A stretch of 38,254 nucleotides of DNA from Nevskia sp. (GTDB lineage Bacteria > Pseudomonadota > Gammaproteobacteria > Nevskiales > Nevskiaceae), in the NCBI GenBank assembly GCA_030694365.1, contig JAUXYM010000018.1, forward strand, positions 1-38,254. Reading direction: 5' to 3'. The notes under the pieces were generated by a model, which searched no databases, was not told where the DNA came from, and was given only the letters and a program-made list of their open reading frames with translations. Within the stretch, counting starts at the first letter, position 1, and each line of letters opens with the position of its first letter. Below, piece by piece: positions 1-8,452 of this stretch. A program made the translations under genes and the position numbers.

Positions 1-11
1 CGCAACGAAGT

Positions 12-184
12 CCCGGCGGCCCAGAGACATTACTTGGGGCCGCAACCCTTCGGGGCGGGATCGTTTTTGCCCATTGCTGCCTCTCTCGTCGCGTCAATGG
101 GTCGGCCATTGCCCGCTCCTCGTTCGTTGCACTGGGCAAAAACGACCTCCGCCGCAGCGATCAAAGTAATGCCAACAGACCCTG
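12..184 (-). ncRNA. ssrS: 6S RNA candidate (ssrS-like), downstream of zapA
   Basis: The stretch beyond the zapA stop folds as one long interrupted hairpin, which is the 6S RNA shape. An outer 8-bp stem pairs 28-35 with 164-171. A 13-bp perfect stem pairs 61-73 with 133-145. A terminal hairpin pairs 95-100 with 106-111, and bulged bubbles lie between these stems. 6S RNA mimics an open promoter and binds sigma70 RNA polymerase in stationary phase. In many gammaproteobacteria it lies directly downstream of zapA on the same strand, which is the arrangement here. The fold reads equally well on either strand, so strand is inferred from context and the ends are approximate. I identified it from structure and position, not from close primary-sequence identity. 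It could be another structured RNA. Confidence 0.55.
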
Positions 185-245
185 GGTTTTCAAGGGTGAT
201 TGATGAATTTCATCGACGCCTTGAAGCTGACCGTTCAGCGGCCCG

Positions 246-584
246 TCACCGGGCTTTCGTTTCCTCGACCTGGTCGAGCGTCTGGTCGATGTCGGACGAC
301 ATTTGCTTGAGCCGGTCGAGGCTTTCCTGATCGGGCTTGAGTAGCGATGGATCGCCTTTCAGCGCCAGCAGCTCGCGAGCCAGATTCAGCGCGGTCATCA
401 CCGCGATGCGCTCGGCACCGAGTGCCTTGCCGCGACGGCGGATCGCGGTCATCCGCTCGTTGAGATAATCGGCCGAAGCGACCAGGCCATCGTGCTCGTC
501 CGGTGGACAGGTCACCGCGTACTCGCGGGCCATGATCCGCACGGTGACGGTCATCGGGTCGTTCTTGTCGGCAGCTTTGCTCAT
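246..584 (-). CDS. zapA: Cell division protein ZapA
   Basis: A 112-residue protein of the ZapA family. ZapA binds FtsZ in the cytoplasm and crosslinks protofilaments to stabilise the Z ring. The N-terminal half carries the family globular domain: a beta-strand section with VTVRIMAREYAV at about residues 12-23, then the helix containing ADYLNERM near residue 38. The C-terminal half is a long helix (GAERIAVMTALNLARELL, then repeated D/Q/L heptads) matching the tetramerising coiled coil. The ATG at 584 is preceded by an AGGTGGAAAG stretch that can serve as the ribosome site. It starts 8 bases after the upstream coiled-coil gene, so the two are probably cotranscribed. Length and gene order are normal for the family. 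Confidence 0.93.
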   Translation of the reverse strand: MSKAADKNDPMTVTVRIMAREYAVTCPPDEHDGLVASADYLNERMTAIRRRGKALGAERIAVMTALNLARELLALKGDPSLLKPDQESLDRLKQMSSDIDQTLDQVEETKAR

Positions 585-592
585 CTTTCCAC

Positions 593-787
593 CTAACTAT
601 TGGGATCCGATTCGATGACGCGAATGCGCTCGACGATGCCTTCGATACGACGTTTCAGTTCGGCGTTCAGTGCCAGCAGCCGATCCCGTTCCTGCAGCGC
701 CCGTTTCTTTTCCAGGCGCTCCTGCCGCCAGGCGGCGATCAGGCGCTGCACGCGCGCTTCCAACTGGGCGACTTCGCTCGGGAGCAT
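593..787 (-). CDS. Small coiled-coil protein, TIGR02449/ZapB-like
   Basis: A 64-residue, almost wholly helical protein. It has a heptad pattern (VAQLEARVQRLIAAW, then LLALNAELKRRIEGIVERIRVIE) and is rich in Arg, Glu and Leu. Proteins of this size and composition encoded directly upstream of zapA are known as the TIGR02449 family and resemble the division factor ZapB, which bridges ZapA to the nucleoid. That role is inferred. The ATG at 787 is preferred over an in-frame TTG at 799 because it starts the conserved coiled coil; neither has a strong Shine-Dalgarno. A TATACT hexamer about 20 bases upstream could be a -10 element, giving a very short leader. Confidence 0.75.
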   Translation of the reverse strand: MLPSEVAQLEARVQRLIAAWRQERLEKKRALQERDRLLALNAELKRRIEGIVERIRVIESDPNS

Positions 788-821
788 GGTGGCAGACAAG
801 GACGGATGGCAAAAAGTATAA

Positions 822-849
822 CGCGGGCGTGCCTTGCGACACGCCCGCG
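822..849 (-). terminator. Stem-loop with T-rich tail between the protease and ZapB-like genes
   Basis: A perfect 10-bp stem (822-831 with 840-849) encloses an 8-base loop. Read on the minus strand it is followed by TTATACTTTTT, so it resembles an intrinsic terminator for the protease transcript. The tail also contains the TATACT that could be the -10 box of the next gene, so termination and re-initiation may be packed together here. Confidence 0.5.
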
Positions 850-855
850 CTTTGG

Positions 856-945
856 TGAAGCAGTGGCTAGTGGTCAGTGGCTAGTGATCAGTAAACGCCA
901 CACTTCTTGCTGACCACTAACCACGGACCACGGACCACTGCTTCA
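856..945. repeat. Degenerate AGTGG-type repeat block with 11-bp inverted ends
   Basis: The left arm at 856-866 is a perfect inverted copy of 935-945, which abuts the protease stop codon. Inside, a 12-base direct repeat (CAGTGGCTAGTG) occurs at 861-872 and 875-886, and reverse-complement variants (GGACCAC, GACCACTAACCAC) fill 910-938. The block can form an imperfect long hairpin immediately after the protease gene. Short repeats of this kind are scattered through many gammaproteobacterial genomes. There is no coding potential. Confidence 0.7.
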
Positions 946-2418
946 TCACGGCTCCAGGATCACGAAGAACGCGGTCTGGCCCCTGAGCACCTGCATCAGC
1001 AACTGGCCATCCTTCTGCGCCGCCAGGCGCTCGAACTCGGCGACGGTGGTCACCGGTCGGCGGTTGACGCTGAGGATCACGTCATTCGGACGCAGGCCGT
1101 TCTTGGCCGCGACCGAGCGCGGATCGACAGTGAGCACCTGCACGCCCTTGACCCCCGCAGCACGCTGGGCATCGGCGTTCGGGCCGGTCAACGGGCCGAA
1201 GGTGGCACCGGCGAGCGCCGGATGCAGCTTGTCGGCCGAGGCCTTCTCGTTGTCGATGTTCTTGCCGACGGTGACGGTGACGTCCTTCGACTTGCCGTCG
1301 CGCAGGATCTTCATGTTGACCTTGTCGCCGACCCGCAGCAGGCCAACCATGTAGCGCAGTTGCGCGAAATCCTTGATCGCCTTGCCGTTCGCTTCAACGA
1401 CGATGTCGCCATCCTGCAGGCCGCCCTTCGAGGCCGGTGAATCCGGCACCACCTTGCCGATCAGCGCACCCTTGCCGTCCGGCACGTTGAAGGCCTTGGC
1501 CAGTTCCGGCGTCAGTTCCTGACCACCCTGGATGCCGATGCGGCCACGCACCACCGAACCGTTTTCGATCAGCTGCGCCATCACGCTCTTGACCAGATTG
1601 GTCGGGATCGCGAAGCCGATGCCGATGTTGCCGCCGGAGCGCGACAGGATCTGGCTGTTGATGCCGATCAGTTCGCCTCTGAGGTTGACCAGTGCGCCGC
1701 CAGAGTTGCCCGGGTTGATCGAGGCGTCGGTTTGGATGAAGTCTTCATAGCCTTCGCCGAGGCCCTGGCGGCCGAGGCCGGAAACGATGCCCGAAGTCAC
1801 CGTCTGGCGCAGGCCGAACGGCGAGCCGATGGCGACCACGAAATCGCCGACTTCGAGCTTGTCGCTGTCGGCGATCACCAGCGCCTTCAGGTTCTTGGCG
1901 TCGATCTGCAGTACGGCGAGATCGGTGTCCGGATCGGTGCCGACCAGCTTCGCCGGCAGTTCGCGATCATCGGACAGACGCACGGTGATCTTTTCGGCGT
2001 CGGCGACCACGTGGTTGTTGGTGATCACATAGCCCTTCGCGGAATCGACGATCACGCCGGAGCCGATCGCCTGCGGCGCTTCGCGCTCCTGAGGGGCCTG
2101 CTGGCCAGGACCTTGACCCTGACCGTCCGGGGTCTCGAAGAAGCGGCGGAAGAACGGATCGTTGAGTAGCGGGTTCTGTTGCTGCGGCTGAGCCTTGGCA
2201 ATCACCGAGATATTGACCACGGCCGGCAGCACCGGCTTCAGCATTGGTGCCAGCGACGGCATCTGGCCGTTGGCGGCCGGCGAGGCGAGCAGGGAAGTCG
2301 GCACATCGGCGCGCAGCGGTGCTGGCGCGGTCGTCGAAAGGCTCAGCGTCGCTGCGGTCGCCAGCAGACCGGCAGCGCCGGCCACGGCAGCCGTCTTCAT
2401 GAAGGAGCGGAGATTCAT
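946..2418 (-). CDS. Do/DegP-family periplasmic serine protease (MucD-like)
   Basis: A 490-residue HtrA-family protease. The N-terminus is a signal peptide with a long Ala/Leu-rich core (about residues 9-30) followed by an Ala/Pro spacer. The trypsin-like domain carries the full triad: His136 in TNNHVV, Asp166 in DPDTDLAVL, Ser239 in GNSGGAL. Two PDZ domains follow, around residues 285-375 (GALIGKVVPDSPASKGGL) and 400-490 (VLTVDPRSVAAKNGLRPND). This architecture degrades or refolds misfolded periplasmic proteins. A Gln/Pro-rich loop at about 76-115 resembles the regulatory LA loop of DegP/DegQ. It lies downstream of sohB on the same strand (120-base gap). The choice among MucD, DegP and DegQ cannot be made safely by eye. 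Confidence 0.93.
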   Translation of the reverse strand: MNLRSFMKTAAVAGAAGLLATAATLSLSTTAPAPLRADVPTSLLASPAANGQMPSLAPMLKPVLPAVVNISVIAKAQPQQQNPLLNDPFFRRFFETPDGQGQGPGQQAPQEREAPQAIGSGVIVDSAKGYVITNNHVVADAEKITVRLSDDRELPAKLVGTDPDTDLAVLQIDAKNLKALVIADSDKLEVGDFVVAIGSPFGLRQTVTSGIVSGLGRQGLGEGYEDFIQTDASINPGNSGGALVNLRGELIGINSQILSRSGGNIGIGFAIPTNLVKSVMAQLIENGSVVRGRIGIQGGQELTPELAKAFNVPDGKGALIGKVVPDSPASKGGLQDGDIVVEANGKAIKDFAQLRYMVGLLRVGDKVNMKILRDGKSKDVTVTVGKNIDNEKASADKLHPALAGATFGPLTGPNADAQRAAGVKGVQVLTVDPRSVAAKNGLRPNDVILSVNRRPVTTVAEFERLAAQKDGQLLMQVLRGQTAFFVILEP

Positions 2419-2540
2419 CGTGCGTTGTCCTGGGGATGTCTATTTCGTTCGGTGCGAACGTGGCGGTACGACCATGACGGTGACTGCAAGTTTCACGTCG
2501 CCACCACAATGTTGGCGCTGCGGTGTCGACGTGCAGGCGT

Positions 2541-3632
2541 TCAGGGCAGTCGGTTCAGACGAGTGGCATCGAGTGCCGACAGGCTTCGCGCCAGCCCGGC
2601 CGGTGCCCATTTGCCAGCGGCACTCAGACTGGATCGCAGTCCGGCAACGCGCGACAGCGTGCCGATCAACTGCTCGCGAAGGCCGCGCTTGACCCGGTAT
2701 TTCAGTTCATAGACTTCGCGTTCCTTGCAGGCATCGAGCAGCAGATCGTCGCTGGTCTGCAGGCGATCGACCAGGCCGAGTTCCTGCGCCTGGGTGCCGT
2801 ACCAGTGCTCGCCGGTCGCGACTTTGTCGATGACCAGTTGCTTGCGGTTGTCGGAGACGAAGGCCTTGAACAGGCTGTGAATCTCTTCCAGCTCCTGCTT
2901 GAACTTGGCGCGCGCGGCGTCGGTGTTCTCGCCGAACATGGTCAGGGTGCGCTTGTACTCGCCGGCGGTGTGCAGTTCGACATCGACCTGGTGCTTGTCG
3001 AGCAGGCGGTGGAAGTTCGGCATCTGGGCGACCACGCCGATCGAGCCGATCACCGCGAACGGCGCGGCAACGATCTCGTCGGCGACGCAGGCCATCATGT
3101 AGCCGCCACTGGCGGCGACCTTGTCGATCGCCACGATCAGCCGGTAGCCGCGATCGCGGATGCGCTTCAACTGGGAGGCGGCCAGGCCGTAGGAATGGAC
3201 GATGCCGCCGCCGCTTTCCAGACGTACCAGCACCGCGTCATCGGGACGGGCCACCTGCAGCAAGGCGCTGATCTCCTCGCGCAGCGCGCCGACCTGCGAG
3301 GCTTCGATGTCGCCATCGAAATCGAGCACGAACAGCCTTGGCTTCGCGGGCGCTTCCTCGCCGCGCTTGGCGGCTTTCTTCTTGGCCTTGGCGTCGGCCT
3401 TGCGCTGCTTGTCGGCCGCCTTGTGCTCGGCTTCGCTCATCAGGTCGAGATTTAGCACTTCGGCCATGTCTTTCAGCCGCTCGTTGATGTGCTTCACTTC
3501 CAGCCGCTCGCCGACCTGGCCGCGGCCCTCGCGGATCAGATTGGCGATCAGCACGATCAGCGCGCCGATGGCAACGAGCCAGGTGATGGTCTTGGCGAAG
3601 TACAGGCCGTACTGCAGCAGCAGGTCTTGCAT
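2541..3632 (-). CDS. sohB: Inner-membrane serine protease SohB (S49 family)
   Basis: A 363-residue protein with one N-terminal membrane segment (about residues 13-33), a Lys/Ala-rich linker (70-98) and an S49 peptidase domain. The Ser-Lys dyad is visible: Ser175 in VAASGGYMM and Lys227 in TAGEYKRTLT, with the oxyanion-region VLVRLESGGG near residue 140. S49 enzymes cleave membrane or signal-peptide fragments; SohB is the single-domain relative of SppA in gammaproteobacteria. Length matches SohB rather than the double-length SppA. It precedes the Do-like protease in the same direction, which groups two envelope quality-control proteases. Confidence 0.93.
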   Translation of the reverse strand: MQDLLLQYGLYFAKTITWLVAIGALIVLIANLIREGRGQVGERLEVKHINERLKDMAEVLNLDLMSEAEHKAADKQRKADAKAKKKAAKRGEEAPAKPRLFVLDFDGDIEASQVGALREEISALLQVARPDDAVLVRLESGGGIVHSYGLAASQLKRIRDRGYRLIVAIDKVAASGGYMMACVADEIVAAPFAVIGSIGVVAQMPNFHRLLDKHQVDVELHTAGEYKRTLTMFGENTDAARAKFKQELEEIHSLFKAFVSDNRKQLVIDKVATGEHWYGTQAQELGLVDRLQTSDDLLLDACKEREVYELKYRVKRGLREQLIGTLSRVAGLRSSLSAAGKWAPAGLARSLSALDATRLNRLP

Positions 3633-3927
3633 GGAGTTTTTCCGGGCTCGCCCCAGGCAGGGCCAGACCCATGATGAAGGCTATGAGGGAAGCGGGGAAC
3701 GAAGCGACGACGAAAGGAAAGCGTCGCGCGAGTCTGCCCGGGTGGCCGGTGATCAAATCCCGCGCAGTCCGAGCATGGAGGCAGTAAGCGGGGATTCAAC
3801 GGATGGCGGTACCGGATTGCGCCGAAAGGTTACTTGCATGGTGTCGGCAAGCGTCTGATTCGGTTAAATTCGCGGATGCTGGAATGGCTGCCATTTTTGC
3901 TGCCGCTACCCTCGCCCGAGCACTCGC
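3633..3927. other. Divergent intergenic region between sohB and the TSP3/OmpA-like gene
   Basis: About 295 bases separate the divergent starts. They should hold both promoters. I see no coding frame with a supported start, no strong terminator and no convincing -35/-10 pair; a TTAAAT near 3865 is the only weak -10-like hexamer for the plus-strand gene. Confidence 0.4.
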
Positions 3928-5547
3928 ATGACCTCTTTCTCTCGATCGATCAACGCCATCCTCGCCGCGCTGCTTGCGGCTTCCGTCGCTGGCGTCGCTA
4001 TCGCCCAGCCACCATTGATCGATCGAGACGGCGACGGCGTTCCGGACGATAACGACGAGTGCCCTTACAGCGCGGCTGGCACAAAGGTGGACGCCGAAGG
4101 CTGTTCAACTTCTACCGATGCCGACAGTGACGGCGTACTCGACAAGATCGATCTCTGCCCGTATTCGACGATCGGCATCTGGGTCGACGCCCAAGGCTGC
4201 GCGCTTGACGAAGATTTCGACGGCGTCGCCAATGGCAGGGATCAATGCCCGAACAGCGCTTACGGCGAGAGGGTCGACGCCAGCGGCTGCGAGATCGTCA
4301 CTCCGGGCAGCACGAAGAAAGCAGTCTCCAATAAAGACGAGCCGGTGCCGGTCACCGGACTCGCGCCGCCAACGGGGCTGGCCAAAGTCATCGTGAAGAC
4401 CAATCCGAACTATGTCGACGAGAACGAGCTGTACGCAGCGCCGCCGCCCCGGTCCGAAGCCAGGGTCGCGCAACCGGTAGTCGTCCCGGTGCCAGTGCCG
4501 CTTGCGCCCTCGGTGCCTCCCGCTCCAGTCGCGGCCGCTGCTGCCAAGTCGGCCGAAGCGGTGATCATTCAGGTCGCGCCGAGCCGCGCTGCTGAGCCTG
4601 CAGCCTCGGTGCCGGCGGCAGCTGTCGCTGCGAGCACCCCGAAGCCAGCCCCGACGCCTGCTGTAGCGATCCCCTTGGTGTCGACGCCGGGTGCTGCCAG
4701 CATCCCGGCGCCGGCAGTCACGGCCGCACCGGCGATACGCGAAAAGCCGGTGGCCGAGCCGGTGGTGCTGACGTCGGAACAGGCGCGCGCCAACGCCGAG
4801 CAGCGAGCCACGATGTCGTCTGCCGCCACGGATCGCACGCCGTCGTTGCCGAAAGCTGCGACGGGCACCTTGCCGGTGCCGTCGCTGCCGGCCGACCAAT
4901 TCCCGCCGGGATACAGGCCGAACCGGGTTTCGCCGCAGGTCAACGTTCCGACCAGCGCGGTCCCCGGCCCCGTTGCCAGCACCACCCGCAAGCCCCCCGT
5001 CACGGCCATCCCGGCGGCGTCGGGAGCCGCCGTGCAGGCCCCCACCGCTATGCCTGCTCCGGTTGTCGCCGTCACGCCGGCGGCGCCGCGCGCACCATTC
5101 AAGCCAGAGCCGGTGCCCGCTATTCCGGTGCCGAGTGCGCGGGCCGGGGGGCCGGTGATCGCCTTTGCGCCGGCGGCGGATGGGGCACCACGCGCCGCCG
5201 TGATCGCGCCGCCGCCGGTTCAGGACGATGGCGCTGAAACGCTGGCCGAAATTAGCTTCGCCGCAGGTTCAGCGCAGGTGAGCCCCGAAGCGACGCAGCG
5301 AGTGCGTCAGCTTTCCAGCACGGTCTCGTCGCGGCTGTCGGATAGTCCGGCGCTGGAGCTGCGCCTGTCGGGTCGCCGGCATGCCGGCGAGTCGGTCGAG
5401 ATCGAAGCCAGCCGCGGCCTGGCGCTGCGCAAGGCCTTTATCGATGAAGGCATCGAAGACGTGCGGATTCACATCGTCGTCATCGACGGCCCAGACGCCG
5501 CCGTCGGCGACTACCGGGTGGCGGTGCAGTTGTTCGCAGGGCAGTAG
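3928..5547 (+). CDS. Secreted TSP3-repeat protein with Pro/Ala linker and OmpA-like C-terminus
   Basis: A 539-residue exported protein. The signal peptide ends near AIAQ (residues 24-27). Three thrombospondin type 3-like calcium-binding repeats follow at about 32-60, 64-91 and 94-121 (DRDGDGVPD, DADSDGVLD, DEDFDGVAN), each with paired Cys. Residues about 150-430 form a low-complexity Pro/Ala/Val linker. The last 105 residues (from about 434, starting ISFAAGSAQVSPEA) resemble the OmpA/MotB peptidoglycan-binding fold, but the usual NxxLSxxRA signature is degenerate (VEIEASRGLALRKAFI). TSP3-OmpA proteins usually span the outer membrane or anchor it to the wall. Here there is no recognisable beta-barrel, so a periplasm-spanning tether is the better inference. 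Confidence 0.75.
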   Translation: MTSFSRSINAILAALLAASVAGVAIAQPPLIDRDGDGVPDDNDECPYSAAGTKVDAEGCSTSTDADSDGVLDKIDLCPYSTIGIWVDAQGCALDEDFDGVANGRDQCPNSAYGERVDASGCEIVTPGSTKKAVSNKDEPVPVTGLAPPTGLAKVIVKTNPNYVDENELYAAPPPRSEARVAQPVVVPVPVPLAPSVPPAPVAAAAAKSAEAVIIQVAPSRAAEPAASVPAAAVAASTPKPAPTPAVAIPLVSTPGAASIPAPAVTAAPAIREKPVAEPVVLTSEQARANAEQRATMSSAATDRTPSLPKAATGTLPVPSLPADQFPPGYRPNRVSPQVNVPTSAVPGPVASTTRKPPVTAIPAASGAAVQAPTAMPAPVVAVTPAAPRAPFKPEPVPAIPVPSARAGGPVIAFAPAADGAPRAAVIAPPPVQDDGAETLAEISFAAGSAQVSPEATQRVRQLSSTVSSRLSDSPALELRLSGRRHAGESVEIEASRGLALRKAFIDEGIEDVRIHIVVIDGPDAAVGDYRVAVQLFAGQ

Positions 5548-5563
5548 CAGGATCGATCCCGTA

Positions 5564-5594
5564 CTCGGGCATCTGGCCCAGCCGGATGCCCGAG
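5564..5594. terminator. Bidirectional stem-loop between convergent genes
   Basis: A perfect 10-bp stem (5564-5573 with 5585-5594) and an 11-base loop lie between the end of the TSP3/OmpA-like gene and the end of hemH, which converge. There is no strong T-tract, so termination is inferred from position. Confidence 0.5.
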
Positions 5595-5607
5595 TGATCG
5601 CCGAGCT

Positions 5608-6711
5608 TCAGCGTCCGCCGCGAAACGCCGCCGCAAGCGCCGTGGCACGGGCTAGTCGGGTTTCCGCTTCCCCCGCTTGCGCGACCGGCAGCAGCCAGCC
5701 ATACAACTGGGCTTCGAGCATGCCGGCGAGCATGTCGATGTGTTCGTCGTGCTCGTTCAGCGCCGGGATATAGCGGAAGCGCTCGCCTCCGTGGGCGATG
5801 AAATCCTCGCCGCAGCCGATCGAGATTTCCTCCAGCGTTTCCAGACAGTCGGCCGCGAAGCCGGGGCAGATGACGTCGACGGTCCGGATGCCGCGCCCGG
5901 CCAGCGCACGCACCGTTGCATCGGTGTACGGCTGCACCCACGGGGCCTTGCCGAAGCGGCTCTGGAAGCTGATCGAGTACCCGTCCTGGCTCAGTTCCAG
6001 CGCCTCGGCGAGCAGCCGGCCGGTCTTCTGGCACTGGCAGTAGTACGGGTCGCCTTGGGTGACGTAATGCTGCGGCACGCCATGGAAGGACATCAGCAGA
6101 TGTTCGCCACGGCCGTTGGCGTCCCAGTGCCGGCGCACGCTGTTGGACAGTGCGGCGATATGGCTGGGGTGATCGTGATAGCAGCCGACGGTGCGCAGCT
6201 CCGGCATCCAGCGGCGCTTCTGCACTTCGGCGAATACCGCGTCGTAGCAGGCGGCGGTGGTCGAGCCGGAATACTGCGGATACATCGGCAGCACGACGAT
6301 CCGTCGCACGCCCTGCTGTTCGAGTTCGGCGACGGCGGCTTCGACACTCGGATTGCCGTAGGTCATTGCCAGCGCCACCGGCACGTCCTGACCGTATTGC
6401 GCAGCCAGTTTGATCTTCAGCTTCGCCGCCTGGCGCTTGGAAAAGATCACCAGCGGCGAACCCTCGTCCATCCAGATCGAGCCATAGGCATGCACCAGCC
6501 GCTTCGGCCGGAACGGCACGATGAACAAGTACAGGATCGGCAGCCACAGCAGCCGCGGCAGTTCGACCACCCGCGGGTCGCCAAGAAACTGGGCGAGATA
6601 GCGGCGGATCGCAGGTCTCGTAGGCGCATCGGGCGAGCCGAGGTTCATCAGCAGCACGCCGGTCTTGCCGGAAGCGCGGTGGGCGAGGTCGGACAGCTTG
6701 GGCGGGTTCAT
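5608..6711 (-). CDS. hemH: Ferrochelatase
   Basis: A 367-residue ferrochelatase that inserts Fe2+ into protoporphyrin IX, the last step of protoheme synthesis. Family features are visible: GVLLMNLGSPDAP at about 18-30, LPMYPQYSGSTT around 141-152, catalytic His210 in MSFHGVP, the QSRFGKAPW segment near 250-258, and Glu291 in CLETLEEI. Two Cys near CQCQKTGR (225-227) lie in a loop where some bacterial enzymes differ; a [2Fe-2S] cluster cannot be claimed from this. It begins 39 bases downstream of the AGCS transporter stop on the same strand and may be transcribed with it. The start at 6711 gives the usual N-terminus but has a weak ribosome site. Confidence 0.96.
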   Translation of the reverse strand: MNPPKLSDLAHRASGKTGVLLMNLGSPDAPTRPAIRRYLAQFLGDPRVVELPRLLWLPILYLFIVPFRPKRLVHAYGSIWMDEGSPLVIFSKRQAAKLKIKLAAQYGQDVPVALAMTYGNPSVEAAVAELEQQGVRRIVVLPMYPQYSGSTTAACYDAVFAEVQKRRWMPELRTVGCYHDHPSHIAALSNSVRRHWDANGRGEHLLMSFHGVPQHYVTQGDPYYCQCQKTGRLLAEALELSQDGYSISFQSRFGKAPWVQPYTDATVRALAGRGIRTVDVICPGFAADCLETLEEISIGCGEDFIAHGGERFRYIPALNEHDEHIDMLAGMLEAQLYGWLLPVAQAGEAETRLARATALAAAFRGGR

Positions 6712-6750
6712 GCCGGATCAGAAGTGGAACGGCGCACAGTGTAGTCTCGG

Positions 6751-8409
6751 TCAGCGCCGGATTTCGCCAGCCGCCAGCCGCCGGAAATAGCCGTGATACG
6801 CCGCCATCGCCTTGTGGCCGAGCACCAGCATCAGCGGCAGGTTGATCAGGTACATGAAGCCGAGGCCGACGGTCGAGATGGCGTCGAGCTGGCCGCTGGT
6901 CTGGATAAAGCCGAAGCAGGCGACGGCCGCCGCCACGCACCAGGTGATGCGGTAGGGCGTGATCGCGCGAGGACCGATGAGGTAGATCACGCCCTGCTCG
7001 CCGTAGTAGCCGTAGCTGATGATGCAGGACAGGCCGAACACCCAGACGGCGATGGTGATCAGCCAGCGGCCCAGGCCGGGATGAACCTTGTCGAAACCCT
7101 TGGCGACCAGGGTGGAGCCGCGATAGTCGGCATAGACGCCGGTGTCGAGGATGGTCGGTGCCGTGGCACTGGCCAGCGGCATCCAGCTGACCGAATGGGC
7201 ATCGTCGCCGAGCACGCCGTACAGCCGCGTGCGAGTGCCGGCCGCGTCGACCATCACGAACAGCGGCGCACCGGCTTTCCAATCCTCTCTGCTCGGGCCG
7301 GATTGATCGGGAATGGTCGCGAGGTCTGGCTGCCACTGTCCGATGGCGGTCGCGACGATCGCTGGCGGCGTGGTCCAGACCGCTGCCGGGGCGCGATTCC
7401 AGATGCCGGTAGCCAGCACCACGAGACCGGTCACGGTGCAGACGAAGATGGTGTCGATGAACGGCTCGAGCCCGGCGACCACACCCTCAGTCACCGGCTC
7501 CGGTGTCTTCACCGCAGCGTGGGCGATCGGTGCCGTGCCGAGCCCGGCTTCGCTGGAAAACAGCGCTCGCTTCATGCCCCACATGAAGGCACCGCCGAGC
7601 GAGCCGCCGGCAAAGGCACCCGCGCCTTCGGTTGGCGAGAAGGCGCTGCTGACGATCAAGGAAAACAGCGCCGGCAGGCTTTCAGATTCGTGGAGGATCA
7701 CGTAGATGCCGACGATCACATAGACGCCGCACTTGAACGGCACCAGGGTCTTGGTGACGTTGCCGATGCGTTTGATGCCGCCGAGGATCACCGCGCCGGC
7801 AACGCTGGCGAGGATCACGCCGGTGATCCATGTGGGGACACCGAAATACTCACGGGTGGTGTCGGCGACGCTCCAGGTCTGGAACATGTTGCCGCCGGTG
7901 AACGCGAACAGCAGCAGCGCGAAACAGAAGAACACGCCGACGACTCGGCCGAACGGTTTCAGCTTCGGGTTCAGTTCGGCGAGCCCGTCACGGGCCACGT
8001 ACATCGCGCCGCCATGCGGATTTCCGGGCTCGGAAGTATCGCGATAGAGCAGCGACAAGGTCACTTCGGTGGTCTTCAGGGCCATGCCGACCAAGCCGAC
8101 CACCCACATCCAGAACACCGCGCCAGGCCCGCCGAAATCGACCGCGATCGCCATGCCGGCAATCGCGCCGAGGCCGACCGTGCCGGACATCGCTGCGGTC
8201 AGCGCCTGGAAGTGCGTCAGCGCCCCTTCGCCGTGCGAAGTGTCGATGCCGCGGCCGGCCACCAGCGCGATGCCGTGGGTCAGGGAACGGTACTGGCAGA
8301 ACTTGCTCCAGGCCGAAAACAGCACACCGATCGCCAGCAGGGCGAGCAGCATCGGCGCCGACAGCAGCGTGTTGTTGACGGCATCGATCGCCGCCCAGAA
8401 CTGATTCAT
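6751..8409 (-). CDS. Alanine/glycine:cation symporter (AGCS family) with an enlarged extracytoplasmic loop
   Basis: A 552-residue polytopic membrane protein of the sodium:alanine symporter family. Signature regions include GTVGLGAIAGMA (about 76-87) and RALFSSEAGLGTAP (about 281-294). About ten hydrophobic segments are seen. It is longer than many family members because a hydrophilic stretch of roughly 110 residues (about 338-446) lies between two late membrane helices. That stretch is not hydrophobic and probably faces the periplasm. The AGCS family imports alanine or glycine with Na+ or H+; the exact substrate is not readable. It lies 43 bases below an APC-family permease on the same strand, so the two probably form a transport operon with hemH behind. 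Confidence 0.88.
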   Translation of the reverse strand: MNQFWAAIDAVNNTLLSAPMLLALLAIGVLFSAWSKFCQYRSLTHGIALVAGRGIDTSHGEGALTHFQALTAAMSGTVGLGAIAGMAIAVDFGGPGAVFWMWVVGLVGMALKTTEVTLSLLYRDTSEPGNPHGGAMYVARDGLAELNPKLKPFGRVVGVFFCFALLLFAFTGGNMFQTWSVADTTREYFGVPTWITGVILASVAGAVILGGIKRIGNVTKTLVPFKCGVYVIVGIYVILHESESLPALFSLIVSSAFSPTEGAGAFAGGSLGGAFMWGMKRALFSSEAGLGTAPIAHAAVKTPEPVTEGVVAGLEPFIDTIFVCTVTGLVVLATGIWNRAPAAVWTTPPAIVATAIGQWQPDLATIPDQSGPSREDWKAGAPLFVMVDAAGTRTRLYGVLGDDAHSVSWMPLASATAPTILDTGVYADYRGSTLVAKGFDKVHPGLGRWLITIAVWVFGLSCIISYGYYGEQGVIYLIGPRAITPYRITWCVAAAVACFGFIQTSGQLDAISTVGLGFMYLINLPLMLVLGHKAMAAYHGYFRRLAAGEIRR

Positions 8410-8452
8410 CGTCGTACCCCAGTGCTACAGACGGGTGCTGCGGAACGACGGA

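Noticed and set aside
34-330. 98-residue plus-strand frame at the left edge
   Set aside because: It covers the 6S-like fold and the zapA 3' end, has no ribosome site and no family-like sequence.
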